Both the position numbers and the translations under genes were made by a program. Below are positions 1-7,436 of a stretch of 8,733 nucleotides of DNA, one piece after another (position 1 is the stretch's first letter; every line of letters begins with the position of its first letter). Origin of the DNA: an uncultured Clostridia bacterium. Lineage in GTDB: Bacteria; Bacillota; Clostridia; TANB77; CAG-508. Below the pieces are notes generated by a model that was not told the origin of the DNA, searched no databases, and saw nothing but the letters and a program-made list of their open reading frames with translations. The stretch is taken from contig CANRFS010000055.1 in NCBI GenBank assembly GCA_947629965.1, positions 1 through 8,733 on the forward strand, given 5' to 3'.

Positions 1-55
1 TAGCTGCAAGTAATAGTAGCAATGTTAGTGGGTTTGTTACATCAATAATAAACAT
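1..55 (-). CDS. 5' end of an unidentified gene, cut by the window edge
   Basis: Only the first 18 codons are inside the window, reading MFIIDVTNPLTLLLLLAA. The ATG at 53-55 is well supported: an AAAGGAGG ribosome binding site lies at 63-70, seven bases upstream, and a promoter-like pair lies further up (124-153). After a short polar start the peptide turns hydrophobic (TLLLLLAA), which fits the beginning of a membrane segment, so a membrane protein is possible. I do not recognise the family from this fragment. It lies downstream of upp in the same orientation but seems to have its own promoter, so it need not belong to the pfkA-argS-upp operon. Confidence 0.6.
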   Translation of the reverse strand, partial: MFIIDVTNPLTLLLLLAA

Positions 56-123
56 TAATTCTCCTCCTTTGTATTTTATTTTTTATTTTACTTAATGTAA
101 ATCATATTTAATATTACTTTTAT

Positions 124-153
124 ATTATATATTAACTTATTATAAAATTGCAA
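124..153 (-). promoter_or_regulatory. Predicted sigma-A-type promoter of the left-edge gene
   Basis: On the minus strand a -35-like TTGCAA (148-153) is followed after 18 bases by a perfect TATAAT (124-129). This would give a leader of about 60 nt before the ATG at 55. AT-rich sequence yields such matches by chance, but the position fits, in the only gap of more than 100 bases between upp and the next gene. I see no convincing terminator hairpin between the upp stop and this promoter, so upp transcripts may also read through. Confidence 0.45.
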
Positions 154-171
154 TACATTTTTTAAATCTTT

Positions 172-798
172 TTATTTTGTTCCAAAAACTCTGTCACCTG
201 CATCTCCAAGTCCTGGTATTATGTAAGCATTTTCATTTAATTTTTCATCTATAGAAGTTGTATATATTTGAACATCTGGATGTTTTTCTTGCATTTTTTT
301 AATTCCTTCTGGAGCAGCAATAATGCACAAAAATTTAATTTTTTTTACTCCCTTTTCTTTCAATAAATCAATTGCATCTATTCCAGAACCACCTGTTGCA
401 AGCATTGGATCTAATATTAATACTTCTCTTTTATTTATATCTTTAGGTACTTTAAAATAATAAACATTTGGTTTAAAAGTTTTTTCATCTCTATACATAC
501 CAACATGTCCAATTTTTGCATTTGGAACTAAATTAATAATTCCATCAAGCATACCTGTACCAGCTCTTAATATTGGAACGAAAGCATACTTATCTTCGTT
601 TATTTTTCTCACCTTCATTTTGGTCATAGGAGTTTCAATTTCCGTTTCATAAGTTTCTGCTTCTTTCATTGCTTCGTAACAAAGCATTGTAGCAAGTTCA
701 GATACCAATTCTCTAAATTCCTTTGTACCTGTTTTTTTGTCTCTTAAAATTGCTAATTTGTGCTCAACTAGTGGGTGTTTTAGTTCAATTACATCCAT
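172..798 (-). CDS. upp: Uracil phosphoribosyltransferase
   Basis: Cytoplasmic enzyme of pyrimidine salvage that makes UMP and pyrophosphate from uracil and PRPP. The 208 residues match the usual family length end to end. Visible hallmarks are HPLVEHKLAILRD near the N-terminus (8-20), VPILRAGTGMLDG (74-86), the PRPP-binding loop LILDPMLATGGS (127-138) and the uracil-site C-terminus PGLGDAGDRVFGTK (195-208). The ATG has an AGGGAGG binding site at 806-812, seven bases upstream. It is the last gene of a tight pfkA-argS-upp unit, and the gap to the repaired argS stop is only 18 nt, so it is probably co-transcribed. No uracil-responsive leader or attenuator is visible in that gap. Nothing in the protein looks damaged. 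Confidence 0.97.
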   Translation of the reverse strand: MDVIELKHPLVEHKLAILRDKKTGTKEFRELVSELATMLCYEAMKEAETYETEIETPMTKMKVRKINEDKYAFVPILRAGTGMLDGIINLVPNAKIGHVGMYRDEKTFKPNVYYFKVPKDINKREVLILDPMLATGGSGIDAIDLLKEKGVKKIKFLCIIAAPEGIKKMQEKHPDVQIYTTSIDEKLNENAYIIPGLGDAGDRVFGTK

Positions 799-816
799 AT
801 TTTTTCCTCCCTATAT

Positions 817-2527
817 TTACATTCTTTCAGGCATTTCCATACCTAATAATTCTGCCCCCGTTTTTAATACTGTTCCGTACTGCATATGTTAAGAATAATC
901 GTGCATCTTGCACAGTTTTATCTTCTGTAATAATTTTATGTTCGTTATAAAATGTACTAAAATTTTGGCTTAAATCTATTAAGTATCTTGCAAGTATTGA
1001 TGGTTCATTTTTATCTGCTGCATTTTGAATAATATCATTAAAATTGTATATTAATTTTAAAGTATCTATTGCTTCTTTTTCATTTAATTTTGTATAGTCT
1101 ACTTCTTCTAGTTTTGGAATATAACCAGCCTTATTTAACAAGCTTCTTGTTCTTACATAAATATATTGAATATATGGACCTGTTTCACCTTGGAAGTTAA
1201 GAATCATATCCCAGTCAAATATTTCATCTTTTATTCTGCTATTAGATAAATCATTAAAAATTATTGCTCCTACTCCAACTTTTCTTGCTATTTCGTCTTT
1301 ATCTTCCAAATTAGGATTTTTTTCGTCAATAATTCCCTTTACTTTTTCTATTGCCTCGTTTAGTATATCTTCTAGAAATACTGAGTTTCCTTTTCTTGAG
1401 CCTATTTTTTCCCCTGTTTTATCTACTACTAAACCAAAAGGAACATGTGTGCATCTTGAAGCATATTTTTCATATCCCATTAGTTCTAATACTTTAAACA
1501 CCTGCTTAAAATGTAATTGTTGCTCATTTCCAACAACATAAATTGCTTTATCAAAATCATATTTATTTATTCTATCTTTTAATGAAGCTAAATCTCTTGT
1601 AGCATATATTGTTGTTCCTGCTGATGTAATAATTATACATGGTGGCATATTATATTCTTCTAAATCTACTACTTTTGCTCCTTGAGATTCTTTTAATAAT
1701 CCTTTTTGCTTTAATTCTTCTACTATTGGTTCCATTTTGTCATTGTAATATGATTCTCCATTGTATGAGTCGAATTTTGAATTTAATAATTTATATGTTT
1801 TCTCATAATTCTCTAAACTAATTTTTCTTATATGTTTCCATTTTTCAACTGTTTCTTCATCGCCATCTTCTAGCTTTTTAAAGCATTTTCTTGCCATTTC
1901 TGTAAGTTCTGGTTTATCTTTTTCTTCTTGATTAAATCTTATATAAGTTTTTAATATACTTCCCATTTCATCATTTTCAAAGTCATAATCATCTTTCCAT
2001 AGTGAAATTCCAGCAATTACTTTTCCAAATTGCAAACCCCAGTCGCCTAAATAATTTATTCCAACACTATTATATCCTAAAAAATTATATATTTTATATA
2101 ATGCTCCTCCTATTACTGTTGAGCGCAAATGTCCTATATGAAATGGTTTTGCAATATTTGGTGCTGAATAATCTATTACAACATTTTTGCCTTGTCCAAT
2201 ATTTGATGAACCATATTTTTCATTTTTTTCTGAAATTTCTTCTAATACAGTTTTTACTAATGACTCTTTATTTATATATATATTTAAATATCCACCAACT
2301 ACATCAATTTTTTCTATAATGCTTCCATCTATATTTATGTTCTCTTTTATATCATTTGCTATCATTGGTGGTGCTTTTCGTAAATCTTTTGCAAGTTTAA
2401 AACATGGAAAAGCATAATCACCGAGTTCACTATTAGGTGGTATTTCAATATAATTTTCTAAATCTACTTCATTTAATTTTGTTACTTCTGCAATTTTATT
2501 TGCTATTTCCTTCTTAAAGTTTATCAT
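817..2527 (-). CDS. argS: Arginyl-tRNA synthetase, frameshifted near its C-terminus
   Basis: Class I aminoacyl-tRNA synthetase that charges tRNA-Arg with arginine using ATP; essential and cytoplasmic. The order is typical: N-terminal tRNA-binding domain (about 1-110, with PPNSELGDYAFPCFKLAK), the HIGH signature in KPFHIGHLRSTVIG (about 127-140), the KMSKS-equivalent GEKIGSRKGNS, then the DALR anticodon-binding domain starting near the FQGETGPYIQYIYVR segment. The uninterrupted frame stops at 827 after 566 residues, ending in GRIIRYGNA, which does not resemble the family. Dropping one base of the C5 run at 855-859 gives an ending of NGAELLGMEMPERM and a stop at 817-819. That makes 569 residues with the usual -PE(R/K)M terminus, so I give the gene the repaired end. 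The ATG has AAGGAG at 2534-2539, overlapping the pfkA stop codon. Confidence 0.95.
855..859 (-). other. Frameshift site in argS (C5/G5 run)
   Basis: On the coding strand the run reads AACGGGGGCAGAA. With five G the frame goes Asn-Gly-Gly-Arg-Ile and ends nine residues after the NG pair. With four G it goes Asn-Gly-Ala-Glu-Leu-Leu-Gly-Met and reaches the conserved PERM end. A homopolymer of this kind is a common place for sequencing indels. There is no slippery heptamer or pseudoknot-like context to suggest programmed frameshifting. Confidence 0.85.
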
Positions 2528-2537
2528 TTATATCTCC

Positions 2538-3674
2538 TTAATCTCCTAAACAAATATCTAGGTCTCTTGCCACTTTTACTAAATCATCATCCATTGTTAC
2601 TCTTTTAATATTTGTGCTCTCTGTTCCTCCTGAACGAGCTCCTATTTCTTTATTATTTCCAACAACCTCTTCTAGTGGTACTGAATCTAATTTTCCATTT
2701 TTTAATGTAACCAACACATTAAATTTTCCTTCTAATGCAAGTTCCATCGCTTTAGAACCATATTTTGTAGATAATACTCTGTCGAATGATGTTGGAGTTC
2801 CGCCTCTTTGAACATATCCTAGCACTGTATTTCTTGATACCATTCCTGTTAATTCTTCTAAGTCTCTTGCGAGCTTTTCTCCTATTCCTCCAAGTCTTAT
2901 ATTGTCTAATCCATTTCCATCATTAAGTTTTGTTTTTACTATCATTTCACCATCTTTTGGTCTTGCGCCTTCAGATACAACAATTATACTAAATTTTTTG
3001 CCTTCCCTTCTTCTTTTATTTATTTTTTCAACTATTTTATTTATATCATATGGTATTTCTGGTATTATTGCAGCATCTGCTCCACCTGCTATAGCAGACT
3101 CTAGTGCTATCCATCCAGCATATCTTCCCATAACTTCCAAAGTCATAATTCTATGGTGTGATTCTGCTGTTGAATGTAATCTATCTAGCGCTTCTGTTGC
3201 AACAGACACAGCTGTGTTATATCCAAATGTAATTTCTGAATGTGCTACATCATTATCGATTGTTTTTGGTACTCCTATTATATTTAATCCTCTTAGAGTA
3301 AAATCTCTTGCAGATTTTTGTGTTCCATCTCCTCCTAATGTAAATATACAATCAAAACCTGCTTGTTTTACATTTTCTACTGCTTTATATGACATATCTT
3401 TATATACTTTTTGTCCATTTTCTTCTACTGGATAATTAAACAAATTTGTACTATTTGAAGCACCTATAATTGTTCCGCCTCTATGAAGCAATCCTGATGC
3501 ACTTCCATTTGATTCAAGTTTTATATAATTATTTTCTAAAAGTCCTTTATATCCTTCTATATATCCATAACATTTAACTCCGTGAGTCTCAGCAGTTTTT
3601 ACTATAGCACGAATTACTGCATTAAGCCCTGGGCAGTCTCCACCATTTGTAATAATTGCAACTTTTTTAACCAT
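2538..3674 (-). CDS. pfkA: 6-phosphofructokinase, mixed GGDG/PKTIDND type
   Basis: Cytoplasmic glycolytic enzyme that phosphorylates fructose 6-phosphate to fructose 1,6-bisphosphate. Its 378 residues carry the family motifs: nucleotide loop GGDCPGLNAVIR (11-22), RGGTIIGASN (65-74), LGGDGTQ (113-119), the catalytic PKTIDND (136-142, Asp140 as base), MGRYAGW (182-188), PEIPYD (205-210) and GYVQRGG near the C-terminus. Gly117 sits where ATP-dependent enzymes have Gly (E. coli Gly104) and PPi enzymes have Asp. Lys137 sits where E. coli has Gly124 and PPi enzymes have Lys. The same combination is known from ATP-dependent trypanosomatid enzymes, so ATP is the more likely donor, but this is inferred. 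It is longer than the roughly 320-residue E. coli type. The ATG has AAGGAGG at 3680-3686. It is first in the operon with argS and upp, with 10 nt between its stop and the argS start. Confidence 0.93.
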   Translation of the reverse strand: MVKKVAIITNGGDCPGLNAVIRAIVKTAETHGVKCYGYIEGYKGLLENNYIKLESNGSASGLLHRGGTIIGASNSTNLFNYPVEENGQKVYKDMSYKAVENVKQAGFDCIFTLGGDGTQKSARDFTLRGLNIIGVPKTIDNDVAHSEITFGYNTAVSVATEALDRLHSTAESHHRIMTLEVMGRYAGWIALESAIAGGADAAIIPEIPYDINKIVEKINKRRREGKKFSIIVVSEGARPKDGEMIVKTKLNDGNGLDNIRLGGIGEKLARDLEELTGMVSRNTVLGYVQRGGTPTSFDRVLSTKYGSKAMELALEGKFNVLVTLKNGKLDSVPLEEVVGNNKEIGARSGGTESTNIKRVTMDDDLVKVARDLDICLGD

Positions 3675-3709
3675 TTTTTCCTCCTTATTTAAGCTCTCTA
3701 CTCTTTTAT

Positions 3710-3737
3710 ATTATATCAATAAAAAAAATATTTACAA
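3710..3737 (-). promoter_or_regulatory. Predicted promoter of the pfkA-argS-upp operon
   Basis: On the minus strand a -35-like TTGTAA (3732-3737) is followed after 16 bases by a perfect TATAAT (3710-3715), about 35 bases before the pfkA ATG. The -35 lies inside the terminator hairpin of the preceding surface operon. The implied leader is only about 28 nt, so there is no room for a T-box or riboswitch ahead of pfkA. Confidence 0.5.
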
Positions 3738-3756
3738 GTTATTTGTAAATATTTTT
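3721..3756 (-). terminator. Intrinsic terminator after the SGNH-like gene
   Basis: A perfect 14-bp inverted repeat (3724-3737 with 3743-3756) encloses a 5-base loop. On the minus strand it runs into T8 (3721-3728), partly shared with the stem. It starts about 14 bases past the stop codon at 3770 and separates the surface operon from the pfkA operon. The stem is almost entirely A-T, so it is weaker than its length suggests. The T5 on the other side could give some activity in the opposite direction. Confidence 0.7.
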
Positions 3757-3769
3757 ATATATCATTAAC

Positions 3770-4768
3770 TCATTGTATTGCCTCTTTATAATCTTTTAAT
3801 TTTTGATTATATACTTTATCACCCGAATAATCTGTTAAATTATATGTTTCTTTTAAAATTTTAGAAAAATACTTTGATAGTTTAGTTGCACCTGTTAAGT
3901 TTAAGTGAAGTCCTCCATCATAGGTGTCTACAGAATAATCTATTTCTATTTCTTCTTTTTTATTTAGTAAATTATAATAATCTATATTATTTTCTTTTGC
4001 ATAATTAATAATTTGTTCTTCGTATTCATCATACCAATATGGATATAAACTTGGAGCTTTTATTAAAACTAATTTTATTTCATTTTGTTTGCAAAGCTCT
4101 GTTATTTTATTTAAATAATCGTAACATTCTTCGTTAAATTCATAAGTTGCAAGTTTTCTTTTGGTTGGTAAATTTTTAACTGGTTTTATATTTTTATTTA
4201 TTAAAAATCCATTGTATGTGTTGTTTTTTCTATGAAATAGATATTTTAAATCTTCAGTAGTTAACTTATCAAATCTTGAATGATATCTTAAAATTGGAAA
4301 TACATAAGATATAAATGTTTCATCATCTGTCATAGATTCGTTTATTATATCTACTTTTTCTTTTGACCATTTCATATTATCTATTGTTAGTCTGTTATAT
4401 GCTTCGCTAACTTCATTACTGTCTTTTCCATATCTCATTGAATTTACATTTAAAACTACAACTTTTGGAATTTCATATTTTAATGTTTCTTTTAAAATAT
4501 AATACGACTGCCATATCATTTGTTGTGAAGATCCTCTTACATACGCTTTTATTCCTTCTTGTTCGTACATTACCATAGGAGAAAAATTTGCATATACTTC
4601 GCAGTCGCCAATAAATATTACTTCATGGTCTTTTGGCTCGGTATAATACTGACTAATCATGCTACCTTCTACCAAAGTTTCTGCATATTTTGGCTTTAAT
4701 AGCATATTTAAAAATATAAATATTAAAATAAATAAAATTAGTATTAATACTGTTATTAATTTTTTCAT
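3770..4768 (-). CDS. Membrane-anchored SGNH/DltD-like protein, partner of the MBOAT
   Basis: This 332-residue protein has one N-terminal membrane helix (about 4-23, after MKK) and no lipobox. The rest should lie outside the membrane, as in DltD and AlgJ/AlgX-type helpers of MBOAT acyltransferases. SGNH-like blocks can be followed: VIFIGDCEVYANFSP (50-64), GSSQQM (79-84), VVVLNVNS (103-110), LVLIKAPSLYP (233-243) and DTYDGGLHLNLTGA (281-294), with His288 and Asp281 or Asp284 as likely catalytic residues. The nucleophile position in the first block is Cys56 instead of Ser. The gene starts 14 nt after the MBOAT stop, with a modest AAAGGG site at 4774-4779. By family knowledge such partners transfer or remove acyl groups on cell-surface polymers; the substrate cannot be read from the sequence. 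A terminator follows it, so it closes the operon. Confidence 0.72.
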   Translation of the reverse strand: MKKLITVLILILFILIFIFLNMLLKPKYAETLVEGSMISQYYTEPKDHEVIFIGDCEVYANFSPMVMYEQEGIKAYVRGSSQQMIWQSYYILKETLKYEIPKVVVLNVNSMRYGKDSNEVSEAYNRLTIDNMKWSKEKVDIINESMTDDETFISYVFPILRYHSRFDKLTTEDLKYLFHRKNNTYNGFLINKNIKPVKNLPTKRKLATYEFNEECYDYLNKITELCKQNEIKLVLIKAPSLYPYWYDEYEEQIINYAKENNIDYYNLLNKKEEIEIDYSVDTYDGGLHLNLTGATKLSKYFSKILKETYNLTDYSGDKVYNQKLKDYKEAIQ

Positions 4769-4782
4769 TTTATCCCTTTCAA

Positions 4783-6051
4783 TTAGAATCTACTGTATAT
4801 AAATTCATTTACATTAAATCCAATTCCATAAATTCCAAATACTAAAACTATTAAACTCATAGTACATAATATTGCAAGTTTTTTGTTTTTTGATAGTTCT
4901 TTCATTTTTGGCATTATCTTATTTTTGTTTCCATCAAATGTAAATAATAATATTATTGATATTGCTAAAATTATCCAGTCTGATGCAGCTAGTCCCAAGT
5001 TTAGGATGTTTTTAGCTACCTCTGATATATTAAACGTAGTAAATACAGAGCCCATCATTTTTAATGCAGTTACTGCATCGTTCCAAATAAAGAATGACCA
5101 TAGAAATGATATTATTATAAATGTTATTGCCATATTTAGCCACTTATATTTTGTTTTGTATTTATCTCCAAACAATACAAATATTCCATTTATAATTCCC
5201 CATAATATATAATTTAAACCATGCCACACTCCCGAAACAAAAAACGTTACTAATACATTTATACTTTTTCTTAATTTTGAGCATCTGTTTCCGCCAAGTG
5301 GTATGTAAATATAATCTTTAAGCCATGAGCTGAGTGATATATGCCATCTTTTCCAGAATTCTTTTACTGTTTGTGAAAAATATGGAGAATCAAAGTTTTC
5401 GCTTAAATTAATTCCAAGCATTTTTGATATTCCAAGTACAATATCTATTCCACCACTAAAGTCACTATATAATTGAATAGAATATAATATCATTGCTAAA
5501 AAAGCATATGCACCTTTATACATTTCTGTATTTGATGTTATTGCTGATGTTAATATAGATATTCTTCCTGCAATTATTAGTTTTTTTGCTAGCCCCCAAA
5601 TAATTCTTAATCCACCATTATATATATTTTCTATTGTGATTTTTCGCTTTGCAAGTAATTGTTTTTTCATCTCATCATATCTAGTTATTGGACCCATAAA
5701 TAGGTGTGGTATATACATTATATATAAAGAATAATTTAATATATTTTTCTCATATTCATATTTTCCCTTATATACATCTACAAGATATGATATTACCTGA
5801 AGTGTATAGTATGATATTCCAAGAGGAGCAAATATATTTATACTTGCTCCTGTATATGATACAAATTTTACAAATAATAGTACTAGTGTATTTAATATTA
5901 TTGTTAAGCTCAAAATCACTTTTTTATGTTTGCCATTTAAAAATTGGGCAGCAAAAAAACTTGTAAGTAAGCTAAATAATATGTAAATACAATTTGGCAA
6001 GCCAAAACTTGCATATATTACTGCACTTAGAATTAATAATAAATAATTCAA
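4783..6051 (-). CDS. MBOAT-family membrane-bound O-acyltransferase (AlgI/DltB-like)
   Basis: Polytopic membrane protein of the family that passes acyl groups across the membrane to surface polysaccharides or teichoic acids. Numbered from the TTG at 6049-6051 (422 residues), diagnostic segments are YSDFSGG (195-201), EFWKRWHISLSSWLKDYIYIPLGG (231-254), VSGVWHGLNYILWG (272-285, with the family's invariant catalytic His277) and the terminal FIYSRF. The frame is open back to a TTG at 6081, but that would overlap the upstream gene. AGGAGG at 6059-6064 lies seven bases before the TTG at 6051, which therefore decides the start. The first helix common in AlgI-like proteins (the ..FSS..FLF.FLP.. segment) is absent; the protein begins at the equivalent of the second (LLLILSAVIYASFGLP). 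It lies 11 nt after the transglutaminase-like gene and 14 nt before the SGNH-like gene. Confidence 0.9.
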   Translation of the reverse strand: MNYLLLILSAVIYASFGLPNCIYILFSLLTSFFAAQFLNGKHKKVILSLTIILNTLVLLFVKFVSYTGASINIFAPLGISYYTLQVISYLVDVYKGKYEYEKNILNYSLYIMYIPHLFMGPITRYDEMKKQLLAKRKITIENIYNGGLRIIWGLAKKLIIAGRISILTSAITSNTEMYKGAYAFLAMILYSIQLYSDFSGGIDIVLGISKMLGINLSENFDSPYFSQTVKEFWKRWHISLSSWLKDYIYIPLGGNRCSKLRKSINVLVTFFVSGVWHGLNYILWGIINGIFVLFGDKYKTKYKWLNMAITFIIISFLWSFFIWNDAVTALKMMGSVFTTFNISEVAKNILNLGLAASDWIILAISIILLFTFDGNKNKIMPKMKELSKNKKLAILCTMSLIVLVFGIYGIGFNVNEFIYSRF

Positions 6052-6058
6052 TAAGTTT

Positions 6059-6064
6059 CCTCCT
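6059..6064 (-). promoter_or_regulatory. Ribosome binding site that fixes the MBOAT TTG start
   Basis: AGGAGG on the minus strand overlaps the TAG stop codon (6063-6065) of the transglutaminase-like gene and stands seven bases ahead of the TTG at 6051. The overlap suggests translational coupling of the two genes. Confidence 0.75.
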
Positions 6065-7436
6065 ATTCGGCAGCAGGCCAATTATCTCTATCCCATGTTT
6101 TTCCATGCAATCCTGCATCAGCTAATTTCTGCTCATCTGTAAGTAGTCCTAATGTATGATTTACAGACGGTGTTGCATCAATATGTCTCCATTTTCCCCC
6201 TACATTTACTAAATTCCAATAATGACTTTCATCTGTAAGATATATCAACCTATTTGAATATCCTGCTTTATTCAAAGCTTTTTGCATTATTAATGCGTGA
6301 ACATAGCAGTTTCCTCTACCTTCAGTTAGTCCATACCAAACGGGGTCATCTCCTCCCCAACTTGAACTATATCCTATTTGAGATCTTATAGCACTTGCCA
6401 TTCCTACTATATCGTTTCCTGCTAAATAATTGTTATAAAATTCGTTGAATTTATTATTAGTATCTTCTTGATTATGTTTTACTACAATTTTTCTCTTTCT
6501 AGTTGTTGTATTTCCCTTTTTATCTTTTGATGTATATGTTGCATAATATGTTCCTGCTACTTTTGTATCTACAGCACTTGAATCAACTGAAAACTCACAG
6601 CTTCCATCTCTATCATCAGTTGCCCATACTCCTGATCTATAATCTACAGTTGAATTTTTTGAAACCGTTTTATCGCCAAGCCCTGATATTACTGGTCCAA
6701 CATTATCTTTTTTTATTGTAAGTGTTGCTGTTTTTTCTGTTTTGTTTCCATTTTTATCTACTGCTTCTATTACTATTTCTTGATCTCCTATTTTACTATA
6801 ATCAATTTCTGTTTTTAAAGTAGTTGTAGGATCACCAGAAGCATCTGATACACTCTTAATAAATCTTTTATAATCACTTATTTTTTCATCATCATATATA
6901 CTTATATCTTTTAGTTCTAATTCTGGAGGAATTGTATCTTGCACTTTTACTACAGATGTATATTCTACTCCTTCATATTCTGCTGTAATTATATATTCCC
7001 CAATAACATTTTCGTCTACTTTATCTATTTCGCTTTGAGGAATTCTGTCACCAAATTCTTCTACATCTAATATTAAATTTTCTATAGAAAATTCTTCTCC
7101 AATTTCTATTACTACTTCTGGTATTAACCATGCAATTTTTAAATTGCATTCTCCAATTGTTTCATTTCCATATTCATCTTTAACGCTTATTTTAATTATA
7201 TAGTCTCCATATTCAAGTGTTTCTGGTGCTTCTAATAATTCTACATTCATTTTTGATAAATCCGATTTTTCTTCAATAAAATCATTTGGATTTATTTCGT
7301 AATTTAAACTTTTTGTTAAATTTTTGAAAGTTACCTGTGGTGGTGTTGTATCTTGAATGCTTAATTTTACTGTTTGCTCTTTTCCTTTATATGAAAAGGT
7401 TACATCTGTTTCTCCTACTTTATTTAAATCTATTCC
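6063..7436 (-). CDS. C-terminal part of a surface protein: Ig-like modules plus transglutaminase-like domain
   Basis: This is the downstream piece of one gene whose upstream piece is at 7420-8010. The frame is open without a start codon from about 7448, and the ATG at 7248-7250 falls inside an Ig-like module, so it is not a credible start. Numbered on the repaired 648-residue protein, it holds the rest of Ig unit 1 (to about 292, with QDTTPP and VKDEYGN), a second copy of that unit (about 299-433, with QDTIPP and VDKNGN), a further Ig-like module (about 437-511, GPVISGLGDKTV to KKGNTTTRKRKIVV) and a transglutaminase-like domain (about 520-630). The domain carries the Cys-His-Asp triad: Cys568 in GRGNCYVHA, His596 in ESHYWNLV and Asp611 in HIDATP. 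It may act as a protease, amidase or cross-linking enzyme on the cell surface; the substrate is unknown. Its TAG stop lies 11 nt before the MBOAT start. Confidence 0.85.
   Translation of the reverse strand, partial: GIDLNKVGETDVTFSYKGKEQTVKLSIQDTTPPQVTFKNLTKSLNYEINPNDFIEEKSDLSKMNVELLEAPETLEYGDYIIKISVKDEYGNETIGECNLKIAWLIPEVVIEIGEEFSIENLILDVEEFGDRIPQSEIDKVDENVIGEYIITAEYEGVEYTSVVKVQDTIPPELELKDISIYDDEKISDYKRFIKSVSDASGDPTTTLKTEIDYSKIGDQEIVIEAVDKNGNKTEKTATLTIKKDNVGPVISGLGDKTVSKNSTVDYRSGVWATDDRDGSCEFSVDSSAVDTKVAGTYYATYTSKDKKGNTTTRKRKIVVKHNQEDTNNKFNEFYNNYLAGNDIVGMASAIRSQIGYSSSWGGDDPVWYGLTEGRGNCYVHALIMQKALNKAGYSNRLIYLTDESHYWNLVNVGGKWRHIDATPSVNHTLGLLTDEQKLADAGLHGKTWDRDNWPAAE

Noticed and set aside
99..171. 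Intrinsic terminator after upp
   Set aside because: The region is A/T-rich but shows no stem of useful length followed by a T-run on the minus strand.
855..859. Programmed ribosomal frameshifting in argS
   Set aside because: There is no slippery heptamer, upstream Shine-Dalgarno stimulator or downstream structure, and a frameshift this close to the end has no evident purpose.
2902..3435. A 177-codon open frame on the plus strand opposite pfkA
   Set aside because: It is a shadow of pfkA, which has all its family motifs; no binding site or recognisable protein features were found.
3675..3769. T-box or riboswitch before the pfkA-argS operon
   Set aside because: The gap holds only a terminator and a promoter. 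The predicted leader is about 28 nt, and no T-box motif or specifier stem is visible.
6052..6081. Upstream TTG at 6081 as the MBOAT start (MACCRIGG...)
   Set aside because: It has no binding site of its own and overlaps the upstream gene. The added residues are simply the translated AGGAGG site region.
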